DNA of 64,000 nucleotides from Corynebacterium haematomassiliense (GCF_013978595.1 NZ_JACDTZ010000001.1:1240001-1304000); one strand, 5' to 3'; counted from the first letter of the stretch, positions 38,880 through 48,528 are shown. Numbers and translations are program-made. Notes: generated from the letters alone by a model not told the origin.

Positions 38880-41237
38880 CTACAAATCGCCAGCGTGTGA
38901 GAGGTATCTCCCGGTTTCGGACCCGGTGCTTTCATGCCTATCGACGAGCTGCCGCACCGTGCCCGCATCCACCACCTGCCCACCCGCGGAGCCGGCCCCG
39001 GGGCCCAGGTCGATGACGTAGTCGGCGCGGGACACCAGTGCCAGGTTGTGCTCCACCACGATGACGGTCGCGCCGGAATCCACCAGCCGGTCGAACAGCT
39101 CCACCAGGCGCGCGGTGTCGGTCAGGTGCAGGCCGGTGGTCGGTTCGTCCAGCACGTAGGCGGGCGCGGGCTTCTTCAGGCTGGCGGCCAGCTTGAGTCG
39201 CTGGCGCTCGCCGCCGGACAGCGTGGTCAACGGCTGGCCGAGCGTGACGTAGCCCAGCCCCACGTCGATGAGGTGCCCGCACATCTTCGCGGCAGCGTTG
39301 ACCTTGTTCTCCTTCAGGTAGGGCTGCGCTTCGTCGGCGGGCATTGCCAGCACCTCGGCGATGTTCTTGCCGCCGAGGGTGTGCACGAGCACGGCGTCGC
39401 TGAAACGCTTACCCTCGCAGACCTCGCAGGGCACATCCACGCCCTGCATTATGCCGAGATCCACGTAGACCACGCCTGCGCCCTTGCAGTGCTGGCACGC
39501 GCCGGCGGAGTTCGGGGAGAACAGCGAGGACGGCTCCCCCGACGCCTTCGCAAACGCCTTGCGGATCGAGTCCAGCGCGCCGGTGTACGTGGCGGGGTTG
39601 GAGCGCCGCGACCCGGAGATGGGCGCCTGGTCCACCCACACCGCGTCCTCCAGCAGCGCGGAATCCTCAAGCGCGCGCAGCAGGGAGGACTTGCCGGAAC
39701 CCGCCACACCCGTCACTGCGGTGAGCACGCCTGCGGAGATGTCCACGTCGATGTCGGCGAGGTTGTTCTCGCTCGCCCCGCGCACTTGCAGCCAATCGAC
39801 GGGCTCGCGCGGGTCCTCCTTAAGCTCGACGCCGAGCTTCAGGCTCTCACCCGTGCGCGTGCCAGCCTCGCGCAGCTCCGCAACGGTGCCCTCGAAGACG
39901 ATCTCGCCGCCCTCGGTGCCGGCGCCGGGGCCGAGTTCGATGACGTGGTCGGCGACCTCGATGGTCTGCGGGCGGTGCTCCACCACGAGCACGGTGTTGC
40001 CCTTGTCCCGCAGCGCGGTGAGCAGGCCGTTCAACCTGTCGATGTCGGCGGCGTGCAGGCCGGCGGTGGGCTCGTCGAAGACGTAGGTGACGTCCGAAAG
40101 CGCGGAGCCCAAGTGCCGGATCATCTTCACGCGCTGCGACTCGCCGCCGGAGAGCGTCGAACTCGGCCGATCCAGCGCGATGTAGCCCAGCCCGATGGCA
40201 ACAAAATTCGCCAGCGCCTCGCGTATGGACGCCACCAGCGGCGCCACGCCCGGCGCGTCCACGCCCTCGAACCACTCGGCCAGGTCCTCGACCTCCATGG
40301 CGCACAGCTCGGCGATGTTCTTGCCGTTGATCTTCGACTCCAGCGCGTGCTGCGCCAGGCGGGTGCCGCCGCAGGCGGGGCAATCCACCTGGGTCACGGC
40401 GCGGTCCACAAACTCGCGGGCGGCTTTTTGCAGGCCCTCTTTTTCCTTGCTCAGCAGCGAGGACTCCAGGCGCGGGATGAGCCCCTGGTAGGTGGTGTTG
40501 AAGCCCAGGTACTGCACCTTCTCGGGCTCGCCGTAGAGCAGAGCGTGGCGCTGCTCGGCCGTGAACTCGCCGACGGGCACGTCCACCGGGAACTTCCCGG
40601 CCTCGGCGTAGGCGCGGAACTGCCAGGAGCCGGGCTTGTAGCCGGGCGCGAGGATGGCGCCGTCATCGATGGACAGCGAGTCGTCGACCACCTGCGCCTC
40701 GTCGAACTTGCTCGCGCGGCCGGTGCCGGCGCACTCCGGGCACATGCCGCCGGTGCGGGTGAAGTTCTTCACCACCTTCTTCTTGCCGGTCGCGTCCTTG
40801 ATCGCGCCGCCGCCCGTCACGCTGGGGACGTTGAAGGAGTACGCGCCCGGCCCGCCGGCGTGCGGCTCCGCGATGCGCGAAAACAGCACACGCAGCATCG
40901 GCGTGACGTCCGTGGCGGTGCCGACGGTGGAGCGCACGTTGCTCCCAAGCGCGGACTGGTCCACCACGATCGCCGCGGTCACCCCTTCGAGCCCGACCAC
41001 GTCCGGCCGCGCCATCGACGGCATGAAGCCCTGGACAAAGGACGAGTACGTCTCGTTGATCAGGCGTTGCGACTCGGCAGCAACGGTGTCGAAGACCAGC
41101 GAGGACTTGCCGGACCCGGACACGCCGGCGAACACGGTGAGGCGGCGTTTCGGGATCGTGACAGAGACGTCCCGCAGGTTGTTCTCGTTCGCGCCGGTAA
41201 CAACGATTACGTCGTGGGCGTCAGCCTTGTTCTTCAC
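38880..41237 (-). CDS. UvrA-like ABC ATPase (short UvrA paralogue)
   Basis: A 785-residue tandem ABC ATPase of the UvrA family, shorter than the 950-residue repair UvrA. Walker A boxes: FAGVSGSGKSSLVFD and TGVAGSGKSSLLRAL. ABC signatures: STLSGGESQRVKMIRHLG and TTLSGGERQRLKLA. Zinc modules CPECAGTG...CPACGGTR and CQHCKGAG...CEVCEGKR are present. The missing length falls in the first half, where UvrA has its UvrB-binding and insertion domains, so it may not load UvrB. Such paralogues are linked to drug tolerance or alternative damage handling. GTG 41237 was chosen because TACGCT lies 8 nt upstream; the frame extends 8 codons further. It is bracketed by two identical tRNA-Asp genes. Confidence 0.85.
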   Translation of the reverse strand: MKNKADAHDVIVVTGANENNLRDVSVTIPKRRLTVFAGVSGSGKSSLVFDTVAAESQRLINETYSSFVQGFMPSMARPDVVGLEGVTAAIVVDQSALGSNVRSTVGTATDVTPMLRVLFSRIAEPHAGGPGAYSFNVPSVTGGGAIKDATGKKKVVKNFTRTGGMCPECAGTGRASKFDEAQVVDDSLSIDDGAILAPGYKPGSWQFRAYAEAGKFPVDVPVGEFTAEQRHALLYGEPEKVQYLGFNTTYQGLIPRLESSLLSKEKEGLQKAAREFVDRAVTQVDCPACGGTRLAQHALESKINGKNIAELCAMEVEDLAEWFEGVDAPGVAPLVASIREALANFVAIGLGYIALDRPSSTLSGGESQRVKMIRHLGSALSDVTYVFDEPTAGLHAADIDRLNGLLTALRDKGNTVLVVEHRPQTIEVADHVIELGPGAGTEGGEIVFEGTVAELREAGTRTGESLKLGVELKEDPREPVDWLQVRGASENNLADIDVDISAGVLTAVTGVAGSGKSSLLRALEDSALLEDAVWVDQAPISGSRRSNPATYTGALDSIRKAFAKASGEPSSLFSPNSAGACQHCKGAGVVYVDLGIMQGVDVPCEVCEGKRFSDAVLVHTLGGKNIAEVLAMPADEAQPYLKENKVNAAAKMCGHLIDVGLGYVTLGQPLTTLSGGERQRLKLAASLKKPAPAYVLDEPTTGLHLTDTARLVELFDRLVDSGATVIVVEHNLALVSRADYVIDLGPGAGSAGGQVVDAGTVRQLVDRHESTGSETGRYLSHAGDL

Positions 41238-41292
41238 GGGTGCCAAGCGTAGCCGTCGCAAAGCAAAAGGCTCGAGGCGTACCTCGAGCTAA

Positions 41293-41369
41293 TGGCGACC
41301 CTGACGGGACTTGAACCCGCGACCTCCGCCGTGACAGGGCGGCGCGCTAACCAACTGCGCCACAGGGCC
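41293..41369 (-). tRNA. tRNA-Asp (anticodon GTC), copy 2, CCA encoded
   Basis: Same 74-nt body as the copy at 38722, but the discriminator is followed by a genomically encoded CCA (41293-41295). Confidence 0.95.
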
Positions 41370-41370
41370 G

Positions 41371-41443
41371 TACCCCCAACGGGATTCGAACCCGTGTTGC
41401 CGCCGTGAAAGGGCGGAGTCCTAGGCCTCTAGACGATGGGGGC
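41371..41443 (-). tRNA. tRNA-Glu (anticodon TTC)
   Basis: Minus-strand GCCCCCATCGTCTAG start. The anticodon stem is CCGCC/GGCGG with loop CTTTCAC, anticodon TTC. It ends one base before the adjacent tRNA-Asp. CCA not encoded. Confidence 0.95.
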
Positions 41444-41517
41444 CTGTCATCAAAGACAGCCGTTGAATCATACGACACAGCCTTCGCAGCAACCAAACGA
41501 GCACTACAGTGGCCTAC

Positions 41518-42105
41518 ATGGCTGAAGCAATCATCTACGACGCGACCCTGTCCCCGACAAAAGATGAACTCCTTTCCGCGCACTCCCCCATCGTTGAATC
41601 CCTCGGTTCCTACCGTGTGGTGGACCGCGACGGCGAGGTGGGCATCGAAGTCCTTATCGGCCGCGATGTCAACGGCGCGCTGCGGCAGTTCGGTGTCTCC
41701 TACCGCGACGCGGGAGCCAAGCTTGACGACGAGCTCACGCCCATGAACCATTCCGTCCTCGGCGCCCGCTCCGTGGCGCCGCTGACCACGGATCCGGTGG
41801 CTGTGCGCGAGCTGATCCAGACGATACTTTCCGGCGGCGAGGGCGCGTCCTTCAGCACCGGCGAGCCGATCTTCGCGGTGCGCGGCACCGGCCAGACCCC
41901 CGACGTGGCGGTCAGTGCGGCGGAGATTGAGGACCACAACGAGTACACCAGCATCGGCTCAGTGGACATCGACGGCGAAAAGCAGCGCTACCAGCTGCGC
42001 ATCACCCGCGAGATCCTCGACGCCCAGGTGGCGGAGCCGGAAGACCTCGCGCTCGTGCGCGCGGACGACGGCGTGATCCTCATGCGCCTCGAGGTCTGGA
42101 AGTAG
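41518..42105 (+). CDS. Maltokinase-cap-like (CG0192-related) protein of unknown function
   Basis: A 195-residue protein. It resembles the actinobacterial group annotated as CG0192-related or maltokinase N-terminal cap-like: MAEAIIYDATLSPTKDELL at the start, IGSVDIDGEKQRYQLRITREIL in the last third. No catalytic kinase part is present, so phosphorylation activity is not implied. The ATG at 41518 has TACAGT 7 nt upstream (leaderless). Function unknown. Convergent with the ZIP gene, 3 bp apart. Confidence 0.65.
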   Translation: MAEAIIYDATLSPTKDELLSAHSPIVESLGSYRVVDRDGEVGIEVLIGRDVNGALRQFGVSYRDAGAKLDDELTPMNHSVLGARSVAPLTTDPVAVRELIQTILSGGEGASFSTGEPIFAVRGTGQTPDVAVSAAEIEDHNEYTSIGSVDIDGEKQRYQLRITREILDAQVAEPEDLALVRADDGVILMRLEVWK

Positions 42106-42108
42106 GCC

Positions 42109-42873
42109 TTAGCCCGGCAGAATGAGCAGGCTGGCCGCCATGACGGCCATACCCGCGATGAGTCCGTAGATCGCGGTGTGGTGGCGGCCGGTATGAATTG
42201 CCGTGGGCAAAAGCTTGTCCAGGCTGACAAACACCATGATCCCGGCGATGGCGGCGTAGGCCACGCCGAGCGTCTCCGGGCCCAGGAAGGGGCGAAGCAG
42301 CACAAACCCGATCAGTGCGCCCAACGGCTCGGCCAAACCAGACAGCGTGGCCCAGCCGGCGGCCTTCCACTTCTTCCCTGTGGCCTGGCGCAGCGGCACG
42401 GCCACCGCCACGCCTTCCGGGATGTTGTGGATGGCGATCGCGATGGCAATCGGAAGCCCCAGCGCCGGGTTTTCCAGCGCCGCGATGAACGAGGCGAAGC
42501 CCTCCGGGAAGTTGTGCACCGCGATGGCTAAGCCGGTGACCACGCCGACGTTGCGCATGGTCTTTCCGCCCGAAGGGTCTTCGTGCGGGTTGATGCCGTC
42601 GGGCACAAACCTGTCGATCAACGCGATCACAGCGATGCCCGCGAAGAACGCGACGGTGCCCCACAGCTGCGCCCTGTCGTCGCCCCCGAGCGAGGCGACC
42701 CCCTCCGGCAGCAGCTCCACCAGCGAGATGTAGACCATCACGCCGGCGGAAAATCCCAGCGAAGCAGCGAGAAACTTGTCACTGGGGTTGCGCTTGAGCG
42801 CCACAAGCAGGCCGCCGAGGCCGGTAGACAAACCGGCGAACAGCGACAGACCGAACGCGAGCCCAAAGTTCAT
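42109..42873 (-). CDS. zupT: ZIP-family metal transporter (ZupT type)
   Basis: Uptake of zinc and probably other divalent metals across the plasma membrane. The protein is 254 residues with eight helices. The metal-binding helices IAVHNFPEGFASFIAA and IAIHNIPEGVAVAVPL carry the His-Asn-x-Pro-Glu-Gly pairs typical of ZupT. The loop between helices 3 and 4 has a short DGINPHEDPSGGK stretch. TAGAGT lies 6 nt before the ATG. No metal-regulator operator is recognisable upstream. Confidence 0.9.
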   Translation of the reverse strand: MNFGLAFGLSLFAGLSTGLGGLLVALKRNPSDKFLAASLGFSAGVMVYISLVELLPEGVASLGGDDRAQLWGTVAFFAGIAVIALIDRFVPDGINPHEDPSGGKTMRNVGVVTGLAIAVHNFPEGFASFIAALENPALGLPIAIAIAIHNIPEGVAVAVPLRQATGKKWKAAGWATLSGLAEPLGALIGFVLLRPFLGPETLGVAYAAIAGIMVFVSLDKLLPTAIHTGRHHTAIYGLIAGMAVMAASLLILPG

Positions 42874-42913
42874 GCGGCAACTCTAGCCCGCCCAGCCGCC
42901 CCTGGATGCAACA

Positions 42914-42943
42914 AACCCCCGCCGCAATATAGCGACGGGGGTT
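42914..42943 (-). terminator. Terminator of tRNA-Lys
   Basis: AACCCCCGTCGC/GCGGCGGGGGTT stem with one mismatch, then TTTGTT on the minus strand. Confidence 0.7.
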
Positions 42944-42948
42944 GAAGG

Positions 42949-43021
42949 TGGGCCCTGCGGGGATCGAACCCGCGACCTGCGGATTAAAAGTCCGTAGCTC
43001 TACCAGCTGAGCTAAAGGCCC
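42949..43021 (-). tRNA. tRNA-Lys (anticodon TTT)
   Basis: Minus-strand GGGCCTTTAGCTCAG start. Anticodon loop CTTTTAA, anticodon TTT. Discriminator A followed by CCT, so CCA is not encoded. Confidence 0.95.
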
Positions 43022-43025
43022 GCGG

Positions 43026-43057
43026 GGGCTAATGGTAGCCCCTGGGACCATTAGCCC
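43026..43057 (-). terminator. Hairpin after the CoA-transferase gene
   Basis: Perfect 11-bp stem GGGCTAATGGT/ACCATTAGCCC with a 10-nt loop, between the CoA-transferase stop and tRNA-Lys. No T run. Confidence 0.55.
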
Positions 43058-43073
43058 GGAAATCGGGGCAGGG

Positions 43074-44582
43074 TTAGTCCTGCTTCATCATCGTGCCGGT
43101 CTCTTCCATGCGCAGGTGGAAGTCGAAGGCGTGGCGCAGATCGTGCGGGGTTGCCTGGTACTTGCACTTGGAAGCGAGCTCGACGTACTCCTCCAGCAGC
43201 GGGCGGTACGACGGGTGGGCGATGGAGATCATCTTGGCCACGCGGTCGCGCGGGGCCAGGCCACGCAGGTCGGCCACGCCGTACTCGGTGATGAAGACCA
43301 TCGCGTCGTGCTCGTTGTGGTCGATGTGGGACGCGAACGGGACGATTGCGGAAATCGCGCCGTCTTTCGCCACCGACGGGGAGATGAAGGAGGAGATGTA
43401 GGCGTTGCGGGTGAAGTCGCCGGAGCCGCCCAGGGCGTTCATCAGACGGGAGCCGTTGATGTGGGTGGAGTTGGCGTTGCCGTAGATGTCCGCCTCGATC
43501 ATGCCGTTGGACGCGATCAGGCCGGTGCGGCGGATGACCTCAGGGTGGTTGGAGATGGACTGCGGGCGCAGGATGATGGACTCGCGGTAGCGCGAGGCCT
43601 CGTTGTTCATCTTCTCCGCGTACTCCGGCGACAGGGAGAACGACGTTGCGGACGCCACGGTCATCTTGCCGGCGTCGATCAGGTCGACCATGCCGTCCTG
43701 GATCACCTCGGTGTAGGCCTGGATGTTCTCGAACTTGGAGTCCATCAGGCCCGCCATCACCGCGTTGGGGACGTTGCCCACGCCGGACTGCATGACGTAG
43801 CCGTCGTAGGCCAGGCGGCCGGCCTTGACCTCGTTCTCCAGGAAGTCGAGGAAGTTGCCGGCGATCTGCTCGGAGATCTCGTCCGGCGCCTTGAACGGGG
43901 CGTTGCGGTCCGGGGCGTTCGTCTCAATGACGGCGACGACCTTCTCCGGGTCGATCTCGATGTAGGTGGTGCCGATGCGGTCGCCGCACTTGGTGATCGG
44001 GATCGGGATGCGGTTCGGCAGCGGCGGCACGGTCCAGATGTCGTGCATGCCCTCGAGCTCCTCGGACTGCCAGGAGTTGACCTCGATGATGATCTTCTTG
44101 GCGGCGTTGAGGAACTCCACGGAGTTGCCCACCGAGGAGGACGGGACGATGTTGCCGTCCTCGGTGATGCGCACGGCCTCCACGATGGCCAGGTCGACCT
44201 CGCCGAAGAAGCCCTGCTCAACCATCATGCCGGAGTGCGACAGGTGGATGTCCTGGAACTTCATCTCGCCGGCGTTGATCTTGTTACGCATGGTCGGGTC
44301 GGACTGGTACGGCATGCGATAGCGCAGCGCACCGGCCTCGGCGAGCACGCCGTCGCACTCCGGTGCGGTGGAGGCGCCGGTGTACATGTCGATGGAGAAG
44401 TCCTGGCCCTTCTCATGGGCGGCCTTCGCTTTCTCCGCGATGGCGGCGGGCATAGCCTTGGGGTAGCCGGCGCCGGTGAAGCCGGAGGTGCCGACCTTGT
44501 CGCCGTGGTTGACAAACTGGACAGCCTCTTCGGCGGACATAACCTTGTCGCGCAGCTTGGCGCTTGCAATGCGGTCGCTCAT
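43074..44582 (-). CDS. Acetyl/succinyl-CoA:acetate CoA-transferase family protein
   Basis: A 502-residue member of the acetyl-CoA hydrolase/CoA-transferase family, matching the C. glutamicum acetate-activating CoA-transferase (ActA/CtfA). The glycine loop is MQSGVGNVPNAVMAGL. The Glu region is VVAVIETNAPDRN and the C-terminal signature DAMVFITEYGVADLRGLAPRDR. It exchanges CoA between acyl groups and acetate, so acetate made under overflow can be reactivated. RamA, encoded at 33.5 kb, is a likely activator by analogy; no site was demonstrated. Divergent from dusB. Confidence 0.9.
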   Translation of the reverse strand: MSDRIASAKLRDKVMSAEEAVQFVNHGDKVGTSGFTGAGYPKAMPAAIAEKAKAAHEKGQDFSIDMYTGASTAPECDGVLAEAGALRYRMPYQSDPTMRNKINAGEMKFQDIHLSHSGMMVEQGFFGEVDLAIVEAVRITEDGNIVPSSSVGNSVEFLNAAKKIIIEVNSWQSEELEGMHDIWTVPPLPNRIPIPITKCGDRIGTTYIEIDPEKVVAVIETNAPDRNAPFKAPDEISEQIAGNFLDFLENEVKAGRLAYDGYVMQSGVGNVPNAVMAGLMDSKFENIQAYTEVIQDGMVDLIDAGKMTVASATSFSLSPEYAEKMNNEASRYRESIILRPQSISNHPEVIRRTGLIASNGMIEADIYGNANSTHINGSRLMNALGGSGDFTRNAYISSFISPSVAKDGAISAIVPFASHIDHNEHDAMVFITEYGVADLRGLAPRDRVAKMISIAHPSYRPLLEEYVELASKCKYQATPHDLRHAFDFHLRMEETGTMMKQD

Positions 44583-44771
44583 GATGCTCCCTCAAATCGT
44601 TTCGTGCGGGTATATAACATTTCCCACCATATTGTGACGTACGCCCCACTGCCAGGATTCGGGCGGAGCTCGTCGAAAAGCAAGTGCTTAGCGACGGCCC
44701 CGTACCCCCGAACGGGCGTAAACCCGGCGATTGGACGGGACACATACTGCACAGGAAGAATGGGCGGCACT

Positions 44772-45932
44772 ATGACTGCAGTTGCCCCCGCCCTGACAAT
44801 CGGCGGCATTGATCTGAGCTCCCCCGTCATCCTCGCGCCGATGGCCGGGGTGACAAACATGCCGTTTCGCGTGCTGTGCCGCGAGATTGAAGAAGAGCTC
44901 ACCGGCACCTCCTCGGGCTTGTACGTCTGCGAGATGATCACGGCGCGCGCCATGGTGGCCCGCAACCAGAAAACCCTGCACATGACCACCTTCGCCGACG
45001 TGGAAACCCCGCGGTCGATGCAGCTGTACACCGTGGACCCCAAGTTCACCTACGAGGCCGTGCGCATGATCGTCGAAGAAGACATCGCCGACCACGTGGA
45101 CATGAACTTCGGCTGCCCCGTGCCCAAGGTCACCCGCAAGGGCGGCGGCTGCGCCATCCCGTACAAGCGCCGCCTCTACGGCAACATCGTCGACGCCGCA
45201 GTGCGCGCCGCCGAAGGCTCCGGCATCCCGATCACGGTGAAGTTCCGCATCGGCATCGACGACGAGCACCACACCCACCTCGACGCGGGCCGCATCGCCG
45301 CCGAGGCAGGAGCCGCCGCCGTGGCCCTGCACGCCCGCACCGGCGCGGAGCGCTACTCGGGCGAGGCCCACTGGGACGAGATCGGCCGCCTGGTCGAGCA
45401 CATGGACGGCACCGGCGTACCCGTCATCGGCAACGGCGACATCTTCGCCGCCGACGACGCCGCGAAAATGATGGAACGAACCGGCTGCCACGGCGTGGAA
45501 GTCGGCCGCGGGTGCCTGGGACGGCCGTGGCTGTTCGCCCAACTCGGCGCCCAGCTGCGCGGCGAGGAGATCCCGCCGGAGCCGACGCTCGGCCAAGTTG
45601 CCGGCATCATCTACCGCCACGCGGAGCTGCTGGCCGCCCACGACGGCGAAGAGCACGCCTGCCGCGACATCCGCAAACACACCGGCTGGTACCTGCGCGG
45701 CTTCCCCGTCGGCGGCGAGTTCCGCAAATCGTTGGCCCAAGTCAGCTCGCTGGCGGAGCTGAAGGAGCGCCTGGCACCCATCGCCGACTCGGACGAGATG
45801 GCCCAGCACGCGGACGACGCCCGCGGGCGCCAGGGCTCCGCCGGCAAGATCGCCCTGCCCGAGGGCTGGTTGGAAGACCCGGAGGACGACACCGTGCCCG
45901 AAGGCGCCGAAATTGAAAATAACGGCGGGTAA
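44772..45932 (+). CDS. dusB: tRNA-dihydrouridine synthase
   Basis: An FMN enzyme that reduces uridines of tRNA. The protein is 386 residues. The N-terminal TIM barrel begins with ILAPMAGVTNMPFRVLCRE. The catalytic Cys is in DHVDMNFGCPVPKVTRKGGG, and the FMN phosphate loop is VIGNGDIFAADDA. The C-terminal helical domain has RDIRKHTGWYLRGFPVGGEFR. The start at 44772 is uncertain: an ATG at 44760 is in frame, and AGGAAG lies close to it. The tail of about 50 residues is acidic. Followed by phoU at 28 bp. Confidence 0.93.
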   Translation: MTAVAPALTIGGIDLSSPVILAPMAGVTNMPFRVLCREIEEELTGTSSGLYVCEMITARAMVARNQKTLHMTTFADVETPRSMQLYTVDPKFTYEAVRMIVEEDIADHVDMNFGCPVPKVTRKGGGCAIPYKRRLYGNIVDAAVRAAEGSGIPITVKFRIGIDDEHHTHLDAGRIAAEAGAAAVALHARTGAERYSGEAHWDEIGRLVEHMDGTGVPVIGNGDIFAADDAAKMMERTGCHGVEVGRGCLGRPWLFAQLGAQLRGEEIPPEPTLGQVAGIIYRHAELLAAHDGEEHACRDIRKHTGWYLRGFPVGGEFRKSLAQVSSLAELKERLAPIADSDEMAQHADDARGRQGSAGKIALPEGWLEDPEDDTVPEGAEIENNGG

Positions 45933-45960
45933 ACCCGCCAGTGTGCGTAGCATGAAACCC

Positions 45961-46692
45961 ATGCTGCGCACCGTGTATAGAGAACATCTCGAGGCCTTCA
46001 ACAAGGACGTTCTAGAGATGTGCGACGCCGTGCGCAAGATCATGGACCACGCCAGCGCAGCGCTTTTGGAACAGTCCCTGGAGGACGCCGAAGTCGCGCT
46101 GACGGAGACGGACGCGCTGAAAGAGATCAGCCAGCGCTGCGAGGAACGCAGCATGAGCCTGCTCGCACTGCACAGCCCCGTGGCGTACGACCTGCGCCAG
46201 GTGATCTCCGCCATCTACATCGTGGAAAGCTTCGACCGCATGGGCTCGCTGGCGAAGAATGTTGCCCTGCTGGCCCGGCAGCGCCACCCCTCCCCCGTCT
46301 ACCCCGAACCGCTGCACGGCTACGTGCAAGAGCTCGCCCGCCTCGTCCACGAAATGGGCGCCGCCACCCGCAAGCTGCTCGGCGAGCCCGACGCCGACGC
46401 CGCCGTGGAGCTGCACACTATCGACGAGGGCGTGGACGACATGAAGGCTTACCTCAGCGCCCTTGTCACCGACAAGGATTGGCAATACACCAACCGGGAA
46501 GCCGTGGACGTGTCCATGCTGGCGCGCTACTACGAGCGCTACGCCGACCGCTGCGTCAGCGTGGGCCGGCGCATGGTCTTCCTCATCACCGGGCTCAAGC
46601 CCGAGGCATACGTGCAGCAGCGCGACGAGGTGGACTACGACCCGGTGAAGAAGTTCGCCACCATCGAGCGCAAGTTCCGCAAACGGAAGTAG
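45961..46692 (+). CDS. phoU: Phosphate transport regulator PhoU
   Basis: A 243-residue all-helical protein with two PhoU repeats, each about 100 residues (the first about 10-100, ending in RMGSLAKNVALLA; the second from about 115 to 215 with ARYYERYADRCVSVGRRM). It links the Pst transporter to the PhoR/PhoS two-component system and lowers phosphate uptake when phosphate is ample. The ATG at 45961 has TAGCAT 7 nt upstream, so it may have a leaderless promoter separate from dusB. Convergent with pstB. Confidence 0.94.
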   Translation: MLRTVYREHLEAFNKDVLEMCDAVRKIMDHASAALLEQSLEDAEVALTETDALKEISQRCEERSMSLLALHSPVAYDLRQVISAIYIVESFDRMGSLAKNVALLARQRHPSPVYPEPLHGYVQELARLVHEMGAATRKLLGEPDADAAVELHTIDEGVDDMKAYLSALVTDKDWQYTNREAVDVSMLARYYERYADRCVSVGRRMVFLITGLKPEAYVQQRDEVDYDPVKKFATIERKFRKRK

Positions 46693-46706
46693 GTCCAAAA
46701 AGGGCG

Positions 46707-46742
46707 GCGCCCCTTGCGGTGCGTGGGGCACCGAAGGGGCGC
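46707..46742. terminator. Shared terminator between phoU and pstB
   Basis: Long stem GCGCCCCTT/AAGGGGCGC with an inner CGGTGC/GCACCG arm. On the minus strand it runs into CGCCCTTTTTGG, so it is best suited to the pst transcript. Confidence 0.8.
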
Positions 46743-46760
46743 GTCGAAAAGCAGAATGCT

Positions 46761-47537
46761 TTAGCCGAAGCGGCCGGAGATGTAGTCCTCGGTCTCCTTC
46801 TGCTCCGGGTTCTCGAAGATGGTGGTGGTGTCGTTGAACTCCACCAGGTGGCCCGGCTTACCGGTGGCCTCGAGGGAGAAGAAGGCGGTCTTGTCGGACA
46901 CACGCGCAGCCTGCTGCATGTTGTGGGTCACGATGACGATGGTGTACTCGTTCTTCAGCTCGTGGATGAGGTCCTCCACGGCGAGGGTGGAAATCGGGTC
47001 CAGGGCGGAGCAGGGCTCGTCCATGAGCAGGACCTCCGGGCGCACAGCGATCGCGCGCGCGATGCACAGACGCTGCTGCTGACCGCCGGAAAGGCCGCCG
47101 CCCGGCTTGTCCAGGCGGTCCTTGACCTCTTCCCACAGGTTCGCGCCGCGCAGGGACTGCTCGGCAACTTCCTTGAGCTTCTTCTTGTCCTTCTCGCCGG
47201 ACAGGCGCAGGCCCGCGACGACGTTGTCCTCGATGGACATGGTCGGGAACGGGTTGGCCTTCTGGAACACCATGCCGATGGTGTTGCGCACGGCAACCGG
47301 GTCGACGTTCTTGCCGTAAATGTCGTTGCCGTCAAGGAGGATCTCGCCCTTCACGGATGCGCCGGGGATGACCTCGTGCATGCGGTTCAGGGTGCGCAGC
47401 ACGGTGGACTTGCCGCAGCCGGACGGGCCGATGAAGGCGGTCACGGCCTTGGACGGGATCTGCATGTTGACGTTCTGCACGGCGTGGAAGTCGCCGTAGT
47501 AGATGTTGACGTCGTTGAGTTCGAGCTTGGTAGACAT
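46761..47537 (-). CDS. pstB: Phosphate ABC transporter ATPase
   Basis: Energises high-affinity phosphate import. The protein is 258 residues. Walker A is [19 protein letters not shown], signature [17 protein letters not shown], Walker [13 protein letters not shown] and H-loop [15 protein letters not shown]. These are the classical PstB sequences. Last gene of pstSCAB, 37 bp after pstA. Confidence 0.97.
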   Translation of the reverse strand: MSTKLELNDVNIYYGDFHAVQNVNMQIPSKAVTAFIGPSGCGKSTVLRTLNRMHEVIPGASVKGEILLDGNDIYGKNVDPVAVRNTIGMVFQKANPFPTMSIEDNVVAGLRLSGEKDKKKLKEVAEQSLRGANLWEEVKDRLDKPGGGLSGGQQQRLCIARAIAVRPEVLLMDEPCSALDPISTLAVEDLIHELKNEYTIVIVTHNMQQAARVSDKTAFFSLEATGKPGHLVEFNDTTTIFENPEQKETEDYISGRFG

Positions 47538-47574
47538 CTGGGTTTCTCCTGGGATGGGTGGGAACGCGGGTGGG

Positions 47575-48528
47575 TTACTTCTTGACCGAGTAGCGCTTCG
47601 CCACGAATCGAGCGAGCAGGTTCAGGGTGACAACGAGGATCACGAGCGTCAGCGCCGCTCCCCAGAGTCGGTCGTTTGCCGGGCCGGTCGCACCGGACTT
47701 CCACATATCCAGCATGAACAGCGGCAGCGAGGACTGCGGCTTGTCAAACATGTTGAACCAGTTCGTGGTCGGGGTGGAGCCGACGAGGATCAGCACCGGG
47801 GCGGACTCGCCCATCACGCGGGCGATGGCGAGCATGACGCCGGTGACGATGCCGGACAGTGCCGTCGGCAGCACGATGCGCATGATGGTCTTCCACTTCG
47901 GAACACCCAGTGCGTAGGACGCCTCGCGCAGGTCCATCGGAACCACGCGCAGCATCTCCTCGGTGTTGCGGACCACAACCGGGATCATGAGCAGGATCAG
48001 CGACAGGGACACTGCGAAGCCGGAACGCTGCTGGCCCAGGATGGTGATCCACAGGGCGTAGACGAACAGCGCGGCGACGATGGACGGCACACCGGAGAGG
48101 ATGTCCACCATGAAGGTGGTCAGCTTGCCCAGCCTGTTGCCGTTGGAGTACTCCACCAGGTAGATCGCGGTGAAAATGCCGATCGGGATGGAAAACAGCG
48201 ACGCGACCAGCGTCTGCATCAGCGTGCCGGCGATGGCGTGGAGTGCGCCGCCGCCCGGCTTGGAAGAGCGCACACCGACCATGTCCTGGGTCCACCAGGC
48301 CGGGTCGATCACGGCGCCCAGGCCGCGGGAGACCACGGTGATGAGCAGCCAGAGCAGCGGGATCAGGGCGAGGATCATGCACAGCCACATCAGGCCGCCC
48401 ATGATCGAGTTGGTGGTCTTGCGGCTTGCGGCGATGTCGGTGAACGGGCTTTCACCTTTACGACGCGCCGGAGCGGGGTTCTTGGTTGCTACCTGGGAGG
48501 AGCCGTTGTTCGGTACTGCAGTAGACAT
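47575..48528 (-). CDS. pstA: Phosphate ABC transporter permease PstA
   Basis: One of the two membrane subunits; 317 residues with six helices. The first helix is at about 40-60 ([19 protein letters not shown]). The EAA-type cytoplasmic loop that contacts PstB is [25 protein letters not shown] (about 222-246). The N-terminus has a short basic segment. It lies 16 bp after pstC on the minus strand. It pairs with PstC to form the pore. Confidence 0.95.
   Translation of the reverse strand: MSTAVPNNGSSQVATKNPAPARRKGESPFTDIAASRKTTNSIMGGLMWLCMILALIPLLWLLITVVSRGLGAVIDPAWWTQDMVGVRSSKPGGGALHAIAGTLMQTLVASLFSIPIGIFTAIYLVEYSNGNRLGKLTTFMVDILSGVPSIVAALFVYALWITILGQQRSGFAVSLSLILLMIPVVVRNTEEMLRVVPMDLREASYALGVPKWKTIMRIVLPTALSGIVTGVMLAIARVMGESAPVLILVGSTPTTNWFNMFDKPQSSLPLFMLDMWKSGATGPANDRLWGAALTLVILVVTLNLLARFVAKRYSVKK

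Noticed and set aside
43032-44771. Plus-strand open frame continuing upstream of dusB for 580 codons
   Set aside because: It is antisense to the CoA-transferase gene, which has clear family motifs; dusB homology begins at 44772.
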